Assembly: GCF_000002995.4 (NCBI RefSeq)
Contig: NW_025062479.1
Span: 17,108,721 to 17,172,720 of the forward strand
From: Brugia malayi
Taxonomy: Eukaryota; Nematoda; Chromadorea; Rhabditida; Onchocercidae
Length of the DNA: 64,000 nucleotides
Direction: 5' to 3'
Shown here piece by piece: positions 25,578 through 38,000 of this stretch; within the stretch, counting starts at the first letter, position 1; every line of letters begins with the position of its first letter. A program made the translations under genes and the position numbers. The notes under the pieces are model-generated. The model saw only the letters and a program-made list of their open reading frames with translations, had not been told where the DNA came from and searched no databases.

Positions 25578-26600
25578 TTCATCCCCTTCAACCCACTTAT
25601 TAACAACATATTAGTGACAAAATAAGAATCTATCAGTAAAAGTAATATACTTTTAGCAATTTATTTTACATTCAAAGGAGATAATGATACCTACAAAATT
25701 TCAACAGCAATAAAACCTGTGCATAAACAAGTAAAAACAACAAAAACAACAATATGACTAACTCGAATTTTTACCAAATTTAACAAAGTTTTTTTAACAT
25801 TCAAAAACTACTCTATAAAAATTGATTGTCAAGCCGTTGTTGTAGCCTAAAATTAAAGTTCTTTTTGTAATGTCTAATATTATGTAAGAATAGAAAACCA
25901 CAAGTTGTCAAATACAACAGGTTCACACCACTAACAAGTAAACTATACAACGTGATCAAAAAGTCTGAAAATGAAGTGTTAATTAATCATGTGTGATTAG
26001 CGCAGAAGAATAAACGTCAAAGGAAACTTTAAAATTTCGCAGCTTATTTATATAATCCTTTCCGTGTATCTAATTATAAACGTGAAAGAAATTACGAGGA
26101 ATCGATTATTCATCACAAAACGTCGTCCCACAAAATCATTAACGGCTTACAAAATATGCATGAAATTCAAAAGTGACCAGGCAAAAATATGATCGAAAGT
26201 TTACTTATGAATAATCAAGTGAAAGTGATTCAGCTAATTAATACTGTGCTTAGCGATGATAGAACGAATGACACTGTGTGATCTTTGACTTAGTACCGAC
26301 ACAACATTCAGAAGGATAATTAGTAAACACTTAAATAGGCGTGGGCAGACTATTGCGCCCAATCAGTAACGCAAGAGCAACTACATTTCATTTCATTTCT
26401 GAGCACTGACCATTCCCTCAGCAACGAGAATGCTCGGAGAGTTTTAAAGCTGCTAAAAGATAAGGTTCGACAGTTATGTGGGCGCCATTTTAAAATAAGA
26501 CCTAGCTAATGCATGGAAGTGACGAGAGAGAGAGAGCAGGTAATCGCCGATAAGCCCTAATTATGCTAAAACATTCAGCAGTAGCCGGTATGGCCATAAC

Positions 26601-26618
26601 CACTGAGATATCTCAGTG
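26601..26618. repeat. 18-bp perfect palindrome CACTGAGATATCTCAGTG
   Basis: The sequence equals its own reverse complement over 18 bases, in a GC-richer patch about 1 kb upstream of the MPI start. It could bind a dimeric factor or be chance; nothing else in the sequence decides this. Confidence 0.6.
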
Positions 26619-27299
26619 ATCTTTGCGGGGAAAATATCAGATTTGATTTTTCATTCAGTCCTGTCCAGCTCCAATGTTCATGCAATCCTACTCATATGCT
26701 TCTGTCGTCATGGAGGATCAATAAATCATTCAAAGTAGTACAAACCATAAGCATGCAATGCTTGCATAAATGCAGAAATGTTTTCCTAGATTGCACGACT
26801 CATATCCATTCCAGCGTAAGGATTTAACTGCCACTTCAGATTTAGTACGATAGTAATTAGCAGTTTTTCGTAGAAAAGCAGAGTCTTATACAACTAAACG
26901 ACTTCCATTGTATTTAAAATGAACGTCTATTTGCCACTTAACTTATCGGAGTGCTAAATCTGAAAAAAAAAGTTAATCTTTGAAATGAAAACCAGATATT
27001 TTATAATTCACTCATTTATTTAATTATATATTTATACTGAATAGCAACACACATAAAAGCTTTTTTTAATAACTGTAAGGAGTGGTGTTTAAGCAAAAAA
27101 GGATGAAACTTCGATTGGTATTTGAATGACCATAACAAGTACACACTCATATCCTTTTATAATGTAGCACGAAAGGATAACAGGTAAAATAAATAATTCA
27201 ATCTTCTTTTGAATTAGAAAATTTTTACTTCGGAAAGTGATCTCTCTTTAAAAGTAGATCCAACAGTTAGAGCTTACATTGTGCAAGTAACATCTTTTT

Positions 27300-29100
27300 T
27301 ATTAATTATGGCAGCAGATTTTATAGAAATGCAAACTTTGAAATGTTTATCATGTGATAATTCATTAACATTGAAAAATTGTATTTTTTTTTAAATTCAT
27401 TAGCGTTGTTTTAAATTCATTTAATATATAATTTTGCTTAATAATATTTCAGTTAATCATGATTTTATATTGTGAAAATGGTATCTTTTCAGATAATTTT
27501 AAACGATGGATTTTGCAGAAAATATTGACACTGAAAAGCTTGTCAATTATAAACTAAAAATCATTGCAGCTACTGCATTATTTTTTAAGTTGCATCATCT
27601 TTAGCCGTTTAAGCATATATTTTGCAAATAATGCAAGCATTTAAATGTTTATAAAATGACAAAATGATGACCCAATGATATTAATCGACTTTTTAAGTAG
27701 CATCTCTTTGAGGATTTAAGCAATGGAATTTGCAAGGAATGCAAACCTTGAAATGCTTATATTTTTGTTTTGTTAAGTGAGTAAATACTCAGTAAGTGAT
27801 AAAACGTTTATTCATCAATCAGATTTGCAATCACCCATTTTTGCCTGAAAAATTACATTTATTTAAAAGTATGTAAACCAATTCTTTGGTAATGCTTTCA
27901 TTTGTATAATCAAAAATGATTTAAAAAATCCAGCAATAAGAAAAAATGGTTATTTAAACTACAAATTTCATAAAAAGCGAAATAATAAGTTTCAATATAG
28001 TTGAACAATAGTTGCGGTTGGCTTCACCTCCGCGGTTCAAACAATGAAATTTGTGAAAATTATAGTAATAAGTTACAAAATAGTTTGATATGATCCATTA
28101 AAAATATTCAATCATTTTGAATTTATTTTCATTTCAAAAATGAGTTCGACAATATATCAATTCAAAATGACTTAATTCCTGCGGATGCATCTTTTTGATA
28201 AGTGCGACAATAGGTTAACAAAATATTAACGATGGAATGCTAATCAACTAATAAAATCATAATCCATTGACATCATTTAATTATCTTCAACTTGGTGTTT
28301 GGGCATTATATCAATTAAAAAACTTTAATTGTCCCAATTAATATGGCATTGGTGAAATTCTTCAAAAAAGTCGAAGTGGTAACAAAAATTACAAACTAGT
28401 TCAGTAAAATTCAATCAAATGATTTTATTAATTTCAATTCATTTCTGTACTCCAAAAATAAGCTTCATTTGATAATGTGTTAATTTTAAATCTAGCAGTT
28501 AAGACTTGTGCAGTACGAATTCAAAAAATATTAACACCGAAGTGATAATTGATAATTATTTGGTGAAATGATAATTTATTGACATCATTTCGTTTAAAAA
28601 TAACTTAAATGTAAAATTAATACTACATTCATAAGTCGACTTCAAAAATAAACTTCATTTGATAATTTGTTAATTTTAAATCCAGCAGTTAACACTTGTG
28701 CGGTAAAAATATGACAAATCGAATTGATAACAGACTTGCAAAATAATTCGGGTAATTCACTAAAATTATCTAATAACTTTGAATTCATTTTTATTCTTAA
28801 ATTTGATCTTATTCGTCAAAATGACTTAGCCACTGGCATCATCTTGATGCTTTAAACAATAAATAGAGTTAGAAAATACTTCGATATTCAATCTGACCAT
28901 GTGATGTTAATTGTCATGTTCAAGTTATTTTGGAAAGTTATACTGCCGTAACACAGTATTGAAAATTATTAAATAATGTCTAATGACTTGCTGACACTAT
29001 TTCGTCACTTGATCAGCATTCCAATTTATTATTTTTAAAATTCATAGCTGCGCATATCAAAAGATGATATCCATTAAATTTTAAATTGATATATTATGAA
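27300..29100. repeat. Decayed interspersed/tandem repeat region
   Basis: Diverged copies recur across this AT-rich stretch. The clearest pair is 28451-28515 with 28641-28705 (65 bp, few mismatches, offset 190). Others: 28221-28278 with about 28525-28590 (both end GACATCATTT); and the triplet 27328-27350, 27630-27652, 27738-27760 (consensus AATGCAAACTTGAAATGTTTAT-like). Copies are not regularly spaced, so this looks like an old satellite or repeated-insertion remnant. Confidence 0.6.
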
Positions 29101-29355
29101 ATGAAATTCATTTTTGGATAAAAGTAGATATAAAATGATTAAATAATTTTAATGAATAATACTGAGCTATTTCCTAACTCTATTATTTACATATTATTAG
29201 GTTTTTTTCTACTTCATTTTTGCTTCATAAGTATCTTCAACTTAACAATAAATAATTTTTCAATCAGTTATGATCTCATGTTGTGTAAGTAATAAACTTT
29301 TCATTAATTATCATTTACAGGTTTTCTTTGTTATCATTCACCGCCTTTATTGAAA

Positions 29356-29442
29356 CTACAGCGCCTCATCTTGTGCACATGCTTGTCAGTCCATGCTAGA
29401 ACGACAATCATCGTGCATGGCTGACATCAACAGGCGCGGTAG
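29356..29442. other. GC-rich imperfect hairpin in AT-rich DNA
   Basis: Outer arms CTAC-A-GCGCCT (29356-29366) and AGGCGC-G-GTAG (29432-29442) pair with one mismatch. Inner arms GTCAG-T-CCATGC (29385-29396) and GCATGGCTGAC (29415-29425) pair with one bulged T, leaving an 18-nt loop. It lies about 500 bases upstream of the SLCO start and could be a structured leader, a small RNA precursor, or a chance fold. Confidence 0.4.
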
Positions 29443-29956
29443 AAACTAGTTTACCTCTCCTTCCATTTCATTCCTTTCTTCACCATTTGAATCTGACTGG
29501 TATGACTCATCAGCAGTTGTCTTTCGCATTCATTTGTTGCATTTGTAAGTTTGCTCACCTAAAAACTGCGTCAAATGGAAAACAAACGACATCCGAGGAA
29601 GTGCAAGATTATTTGTAGAAATGACCACCGATTAGTCACATTACTCAGTAAAATTTGCTAGGTTTACAACTATTTTACACTTCTTCATATTTCTTATCAG
29701 TTAGTCAACCAATCTATCTTGTCTTATCAATAAACCTATTAATCATCCATCATCTATCTAATCATCCACTTGTCTCTCCATATTTAGGACATTTGCTTTT
29801 TTCAGTCTTCTACTTTTTTGCATTGCTGAGAAAATGAAATTATGGCATTCCTTTACGACATAGCATAATACCTTATTTTTCATTATCTTTTTTTCTACTT
29901 GTAAAGTTATTCCTTCCGCCGGTCACTGTCAATCCATTACAAAAAGGTTTTCAACA

Positions 29957-32900
29957 ATGCAGTATGAAACACCAATATTATTACCGCGAAAGCGACAGTT
30001 GTCACGAAAGAAAATTGCGCCCTCTGTGGAATGTTTCCTTGTTACAATGCTGTTTGTGATTGCTGTTCAGGTATACAACTCTTTTCATCTAGAAAAACTG
30101 GAATGATTATTGATATCGCTCATTCATCAATATTGTAACCCTATGATTTAGGTATTTTGCCATCTCTTGGGCCTATTTTATATATAGCTGTATGATCCTC
30201 ACTGACCGAACTGTCAGTGTTTCTACAGAAATTCTCATTAATGATTTATAGCCAAGTTTTGGAAAAAAGTTTTATAGGGTACCTATCTTGCATACGTTGT
30301 CGGCATATTAACAAACCTAGAACGACGATTTGGTATATCGAGCAAGAAATCCGGTTCCTTGTTATCATTCTATGATATTGGCCATACTGTTTCTGTGGTA
30401 CTGATTGGCTTTCTGGCCAATGATAAGCATTTACCCAGGATTACGGCAACAGGTAGTAGCATTTCAGAATTCTGATTCTGTGTCAATTATCACATCTCCT
30501 TATGACTTGCACCTTTTCCTTATGGATTGAATGCATAGCTGTTAGCCTAATTGCAGGAGTATTACTTAGTGCTGTATCAATGTTTGTACTTGCCTTACCG
30601 ATGTTACTATTTGGAGCCGAATCATCCGATGAAGCATCGCTATCACATGAAGTTAGTTCTTGTCTCCATTAATGCTCTTATTTTGAAAATTTTCATGGTG
30701 TAGGAATGGTTATTTATTTGACTTTTTTTTTTAAAATTCAATCATCCTCTGAAATTGGCGAAGTCTATATACGGCTTACGTCATATTGGCATTAACCTTT
30801 AACCTTTCTTCTAACAAAACATGCTTGCGTCTTATTTACTAAGAATTTTCATTGGTTTTACAGCACGAATACATTCTCAGAAATATTTGTGATCCAGCTC
30901 GAGTTATTAACAGCGCAGAGAAAAATTGCGAACTTCAAGAGAAAGAGCATTTTTGGGCCTTTTGTATCTTGATCATTGGCCAAATTCTAGCTGGTATTGC
31001 TGCTGCACCTTTCAATACGGTGGCTTATGTTTACGTGGACAATAATCTGGAAGATAAGACAAAATCACCGTTTTACTTGAGTATTTTTCAATCTTTTTTT
31101 ATTTGCTGGAAGCAATGTTATTCATTGTTTCTTCACGAAGAATAATATGATGTAAAAATTGGAATCTCATTTCAAATCTCAATACGCTTACAATCTTCTT
31201 TGAACATAAGAATTCAAAAAAATTTTGAGTGAAACTTTAATCTTAATTTTTTTTTTTTTTTGAAAATGGAAGATTACCTTACAAGAGCTAAACACGCTTG
31301 TATTGCTGTTACAGGCTTATTATCCAGCATGTATGCATTTGCGCCAGCTTTTGGATTCGCATTAAGTGCAGTCATTACAAGGTTATATTCGACTATTTTT
31401 GACGGTAATGCTTCTAAATGATATTTAAAAATGAATGTCTTACTTATTAAAAGCTGAAGATTTATGCATTCCAGAAATGGATTGTTTATTAACGTTGAAT
31501 AGTGGACTGCAAAGGGCTAAAAAGGACATTGTTCTTTTTTGGAGATAGTTTGTGATTTGGCTGAAATACTTGGCTTAAACTTTTGAACTTTTACTGTAGT
31601 GCCTTCAAATGTGTCAGTTAATAACGATGAATGGATTGGAGCTTGGTGGCTTGGTTTCGTCATCTTTGGTTTATTTTACTTAGCTGCTATTGTTCCACTA
31701 CTTTTCTTCCCAAAAAATCTGTTAAAGCACGATTCAAGTTCGTTCGAAATGCAGCAACTGAGGTTAACTTATTTTTGCTATATTACGTCAAACAAATTTG
31801 TTGATGAGATTATTCAGTCATGATATGGCTTAACATGTTTATAACATGATTACTGTAATCATTAGTTAAGGTAAAGCGATAATTAAATCTGCAAAAACCT
31901 AGAGGATAGAAATCGTTCTATTTATTGTATTTGAAATAGGTTCATTTACCTACCTTTGTTCTTATTTTGATTGTAGAAATAAATGCTCACACGATCATGA
32001 TGACCATCAGCTGTCTCTTTTCGGATATGACGAACGACTGAAAGAAACATTCTGCGGGCAGCTTAAAGCGGCTGTAATAGGTATTATTGACTTCATCCTT
32101 CATAATTTTTTCCCTCAATTACCTCAGTATTGAAGTCTTGACTATTTGAAAACTATTTGATAATGTTAAATATTCCTAGAATTTCCGGGACTGGTAAAGA
32201 ATCGTGTATTCATCTCGATGATAATTGGATGGATGTTTGGCTCATACCTTACTAGCGGTTATTGCACTTATTTACCGAAATACATCGAAACACAATTCGG
32301 TCATAGTGCATCGGTTGCCGACACTTATGCTGGTAAATTATTGCTAGTACGAAATATTTCTCTCTAAGATAAAAGAGATTGGCTGGAACCTGAGCGCAAG
32401 CAATTTCACATGACCCGTTGTAAAACTTATATTTGTTCAATTTTAAAATAGTAACATTTGCAGGCATAGTATCAATTGGTAGTATAGCGGTTAGCACAGC
32501 ACTAGGTGGTTATTTGCTGACGAAGTTCAATCCATCACCTCGAAAAGCGCTGCTTTTTTTGATTGCTACTTGGTTCATCATTGTAATCACTTATTTGGTC
32601 GGTGCTATAGTTGGCTGCAACGCGCCACAAGTGAAAGAACTCCTTATTGCTGCTATTAATCAGTTAGTGATATTTCACTACCAGTTTCATTTCATCTCAA
32701 GTTGAGGTGTTTAGACCACTTTTTCTTACGTATCATAATATTTCATTACTATTCGAGCATTCTTTTAAAATTGCTTTCAGAGAAAAATTCATCGATAAGT
32801 TAGAATGTAGTTTTGAGTGTCAGTGTACTCAAGTTGATTTCTTTAATCCAGTAAATCATCACGCAAGGAACTATTTCTCACCTTGTCATGCTGGTTGTCG

Positions 32901-34609
32901 CGAATACAATTCTCACTTGCAAAAGATATGTTTCAATTTCTGTTTTTATTCAATTTGTATATTCTTCTCCGCTATAGATTTATAACTGTCACTGACTGCT
33001 CAACTCCCATCAGCAACTTCTTTTAGTAGCTAAATGAACGATGTTTAATTATCATATTTAAGTCTTCTTATTAAGAATTTCTAGTAGATTCTTAGTCATT
33101 TCGTTACATTTGACTCATTGAAGGGAGACTTATAGCAATGGTTAGGATTTTAAATTCCAATGATGATTCTATCTACTTAAAAGATCTTCAGAAGTCAAAA
33201 CTTTGCTACCAGAAGAAATCTGCAGATTTTTCGTTTTTAACTCATACGCTAATATTCCTCTTCACAACTATTTCTTTCAATGCTAAAACGGCATTATTTC
33301 TTTAAAAATCTTATTCTCAAACAAAAAAAAATCTTATCCTTAATATAAGCTACAGAATTTCTGGCTATCTTAATATAAGCTACAGAATTTCTGGCTATAT
33401 TATTATTTATTTCAGTGGGACTTATGCTTATGTGCTGATAATGGTCCGGTTGAAACCGGTTTATACACGGATGAATGTAATGCAATATTCATTTATATTG
33501 CTAGCATGTTTATGGGCTTATTTCTTGGCAATTTATTTTTTATGACAACAATGATGATTGTATTAAGGTTTCTTTGTTGTGAAATTTTATTTGAATAATA
33601 TTTGAACAATAGGTAATTTATACATTCTGATTTATTATTTAAAAGAAACTAAATTTTTGATATTGTCTTTATGATAGTTATCTACCAACATATAACAAAA
33701 GTCCACAAAATTGAACTTTGTTTCACTTCCCACTTGCTATCAGGTTGGAGATCAGGTATATTGCAAGTGTACAGCGAACTATTCGTATTCAGAGTAAGAA
33801 CTTAGTATTGAGAATAATCCACAAACTGTACTCGAAAAATGAGTTTAAAATTTCATGCTTAAAATGAGCTTAAAATTTATTGCAAAATTTTCTTCATTAT
33901 AGTGACCGACAATATATTGGATGAATGACCCACTTTCAAAGTCTGCTGTCATAAAAAATTTTTAAATTTGTATTCCATTATTTGCTTGATAAAATTATTT
34001 TCTTTTGCAGATCTGTGTATGATGACGAGAAAGTTCTGGCACTTAGTTTTGCATCCTGCACCACAAACATTATGGGTAATTTGAGCATTATTTTTCCATT
34101 CTTGACACGGCCATATCAAGAATACATTGAACTTTCCTTTTGTAATTAATATTGTATAGATTTAATTGATCTACTTTAAAATTCCTATGAATCTAAAGTT
34201 CAAACACGAATATTTCGAATATTATAAAAATGGTTTAAATGCACATCCGAATATTATGGAAAAATATGAATGACATTAGAATTCTACAATAATTTTTACA
34301 CGATTTTTTTCAGGTTTTATTCCGGGTCCAATAATCTTTGGCTGGATTATTGATGAAGATTGTTTGCTGTGGCATAGCAAATGTCCCCATGATCATGGCA
34401 ACTGTGTCATCTATGACAATAAAGCATTTCGACAAAGTTTCCATTTAACGAGTGCTGGTTTTCAATTTTTGGCTGTCATTTCAGTTGTAATTTGCTATAT
34501 ATTTAGCCGTAAATTCACATTTCCAGAAGAGGAAAGAAAAGAAGAGATGTATGATGAATATGTTGAAAAACAAGCGGATGGATCATATGTTGTACAAACT
34601 ATTTCATAA
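29957..34609 (+). CDS. SLCO/OATP organic anion transporter family member (possibly damaged)
   Basis: OATPs are 12-TM plasma-membrane carriers for amphipathic organic anions. Exons: 29957-30070, 30278-30452, 30557-30651, 30864-31080, 31315-31404, 31600-31762, 31977-32080, 32180-32332, 32464-32662, 32781-32925, 32978-33025, 33416-33567, 34011-34075, 34314-34609; 2016 nt, about 671 codons. Family hallmarks: the TM6 signature NNDEWIGAWWLGF, the Kazal-like extracellular loop with YFSPCHAGC, and [14 protein letters not shown] near the end. All junctions are canonical and in phase except one. After exon 10 (CAAAAG) the intron begins ATATGT, not GTATGT, and exon 11 reads IYNCH then TGA (32993-32995) exactly where the family has NCxC. 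The Cys of the usual PVCG is also Asn here. A nonfunctional allele, a pseudogene, sequence error or recoding are all possible. Confidence 0.88.
33339..33398. repeat. Perfect 30-bp tandem duplication
   Basis: Two identical 30-bp units, 33339-33368 and 33369-33398, starting CTTAATATAAGC and ending CTGGCTAT, lie side by side in the SLCO intron just before the acceptor at 33415. Identity implies a recent duplication. Confidence 0.95.
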
Positions 34610-34809
34610 GTATTTGAAACATCTTGAAAATTTTATATGTAATTAGGGTCTGAAAAAACTGAATGGATCCCTAATATTTCTTTGTTTGTATTATGCATTA
34701 TAATTAAAATGATTTAAATTCATTCGTCCAAAAATCTCATTGGAAAAGTTTTTGGACTATTTTCAATATGTTTTTCTTTTTGTATGTTATTGTGCTTTGA
34801 ATTTCCTCT

Positions 34810-34815
34810 AATAAA
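34810..34815 (+). other. Poly(A) signal AATAAA for the SLCO gene
   Basis: A canonical hexamer about 200 bases after the SLCO stop codon at 34609. The remaining 34816-35072 stretch before the converging GPCR shows no recognised coding exon. Confidence 0.55.
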
Positions 34816-35072
34816 AGCACATATAACTATTACACAGCAGCTCAAATTCTTTCTAACACAAATTTCATATTGCAAAATTAATAAAATATTCGATATCTTA
34901 CTGTATATTTCAAGGATTACCTAAATTAGTTAATCAGTTTAGATTCATCACGAACAAACATTTTGCTAGTAACCATCTTACTTATACTATTGCGAAAATA
35001 TTTTTAGAAATGATGCGTAAAGGATAAAGTAGATTTCAAGTGAGTAAGTAGTACAGTGATAAAAGGAATTAG

Positions 35073-38000
35073 CTAGAGTAGTAAGTTAGAAACGGCATTA
35101 AGGACAACAAGAGCATTCAAGAAATCGTAGCCGGAATGGTCGAATTCCATAATGGTGCTTAAAATACCCATAACACAATACGGCGTCCAAAATATCATAT
35201 TTAATGTGAGCATCAGGAAAGCCTGAAACAATAACAGTTCTTGAATACTTTAATTGAATCTTAAGAATTCAATGAAGGAAAAAAGTAAGGATTAAAAGGA
35301 AGTGTGAAGATTTTAGAAACCTATAAAATTATGAAACAGATTGAAATTTACGGACCAAATTAGAATTCGTTTATTTTAGATGGGAGGGAGAGAGAGAGAG
35401 AATGAGAGGACCATAATCTGCAAGAAAACTAGACTTAAGTACTGATCCACAAAACTTTCAGTAGTAAATTATAGACTTTGAAATCAAACTTTTCGTCTAG
35501 TTTTCCTCCGTGCCAATGCAACCGTATTTTTCCATGCAACTGAAGATCTTCGCTGTTTTGTTTCTTCTATTGCTAAAGACTCATTACGCTGTCGATTAAA
35601 AAGCTTCAATGTTGGCATAGACAGCCGATAAATCCGTTTCCTGTTAGATTCACCGTTTATATTAATAGCATTACAATCAGTGGTTTCAGCATTTGTATCC
35701 CAATGTGGCAAAAAATCTAAAATTTAAGCTGTTCATAAAAAAAATAAATTTATCATAGTAATGGCTACTATTGTTATCATCATAACCATAATATTTAGTG
35801 ATACTGTTAAAGACAGTGTAGGAAAAAGATTATGCGATTAACTCTTAACTTTTTGTTTAGTTTGTGTTGCAAAAGTTCCAAACTTACTTCTTGTGTTGGG
35901 GTTATTATCAATGGAGAATTTACAAATAGAGTTCCTCGGCATATTTTTTGTTCGCTGAAACCAAAAATGCCTAAAATTGGACAAAATTAATTCTTTTAAG
36001 TAATCTTTGACATGAAAATGTGCATCTTTTAACACATTAACTAAGATTGGCATTACAAGAAATCTGATGTGAGGAATCACCAGGTGGAATATTTCCGTTA
36101 GTCTAAATCCCTAATATAAATCTGCAGAGAAGCATATTTTGTTAATCTTGCTCTACCTATTTAACTTGAAAAAAATTCAACTTCTATTCCATCATTTTAC
36201 TGATTCCTATTTATTACAGTCATTCAGTGCTGAATAAATTGTACGCTGTGAGTATTAATTACCCAATAATTTTGTTCCCTTTTATCGAATGAACAACGAA
36301 CAGTTTGTGCAACTGATCGCTATTTAACAGTTCCGCATATTCTGGGATGTCTTATGCAACAAACTTGAATTGCTTTGTTTTACAGTATTTTGGAAAAGAA
36401 AAAATTGTTTATGAGAAAAGACCTTACTCAATTACCGTTCTTGCCGGGTTTTAGTGTCGTTATCTTCTCTGTGAAATTGCTTCATCAGAATTAACATTAA
36501 AGCGTAACATAATAACTCGACTGAATACGGTAATATATAAATGGAAAACAAGTGGAGTGCGTTGTAGGCTGAAAAACTAAGAAAAGTGTTAAGCATCACA
36601 AAAGCATTTCTTAGAAATCACTGTTGTTTAAAAAATTCATAATCCTTTCAGGACCGTCGATAATAAGCTCCAATTTCCAAGAAATCTAATCGAGTCTTTT
36701 CGATCCTAATTTAGGCATCACCTCACGTCACTACTGATTTTGAAGCATATAGGATGTAGTCAGGAAGAAACAAAATCTGATAGCTGACACTCCACGCTTA
36801 GGTCGCAATAGTTTGGAAGCTTTCGTTAATGTTAATGTTGAAGCATAACAAGAATAGTCAGAGGCTCTACTTCATTTTTATCAGCTTGGTTCACCTGGAA
36901 CAACTGAGATTATCTGGAACAACAACTTAGTCAATAGATAAAATGAACAGAATAGTCCAATGCGCAGAGACAAAGTTCTGCAGCACTTACCATGTTCGAG
37001 AACTTTCAGCATACTACTATCCACTAATGGATTGATCATATCATCAAAATTTTCTGCCAAAGTTATATTATCATCACTGATAGTGGTCAAACCCATTGCT
37101 GTATATTTCAGACGATGCGCTTGTGCCACCTCTTGCTGAACATATTCACGAAACCTCATCACTGTCCTGAAAGAATTCCTGAATTGATGTAAAATTGGCA
37201 AGGAAACTTCTTGAAGCAATATGAATTAATCATGTTCAAAAATACTCGAAATATATTTAATTCAGTACCGTTGCAATTTTTGTATTGTAATGAAATGTTC
37301 TGAAAGATTTTGAGAGAACAATTTGAAAGGAAGAAAATAAAGATAAGACAAACCAAACAGAGACACACTGTGGTTTACCATCCGGTAAGATATATACATG
37401 AAAAACGAAGAGCTGAGGTAGAGCGCAAGCGATCGCAAGTATCCATGCTAACGCTATCATTTGATTTGTTGCAAAATGTGATTTCTGGAAATATTTTCAT
37501 CAAACCCTATTTATCACGGAAATACCACAATACCACAATATGCAACATCAGAATCATAGAAATAGCACAATTATTTTGCATCTATTTTATGATAAGCTAG
37601 AAAAAAAAAAAACAGCTAAAATTTCCAGCAAAAAAAATATATATGGTAAGTAAAAGGTATGGTCATGATGAGGAAAGTAATTTCAGTCATTCGCAGTGCT
37701 GAAATAGACAACCTAAAATGGCATGCGTAAGACACAATTTGTAACAAGTATTGATGTTCAAATATAAAAAATATTATCTAAGACGTAAAAAGTTAGACTT
37801 GATGAATTTGACGTAAATGTGTTGTGATATATAAACGATCAGCAGCAATAAGCACTTGCATATTGGCTGTTAGATGCAGTGAAAATGTATTAATGAATTT
37901 CGTCATACGACATAAAAAATCACCGCCATACCACTGAAAATATCAATCATTTAGGAATGAGTGTTTCACTAAGGCTATTAAAAAAAAAGTCAAAAATGTG

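Larger units (their letters stand above)
25578..29956. other. Intergenic region between divergent MPI and SLCO genes
   Basis: No coding exon was recognised. It contains an 18-bp perfect palindrome (26601-26618), a region of diverged repeats (27300-29100) and a GC-rich hairpin (29356-29442). A TTTACAG acceptor near 29320 followed by GC-richer DNA may mark an untranslated 5' exon of the SLCO gene. Confidence 0.4.
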
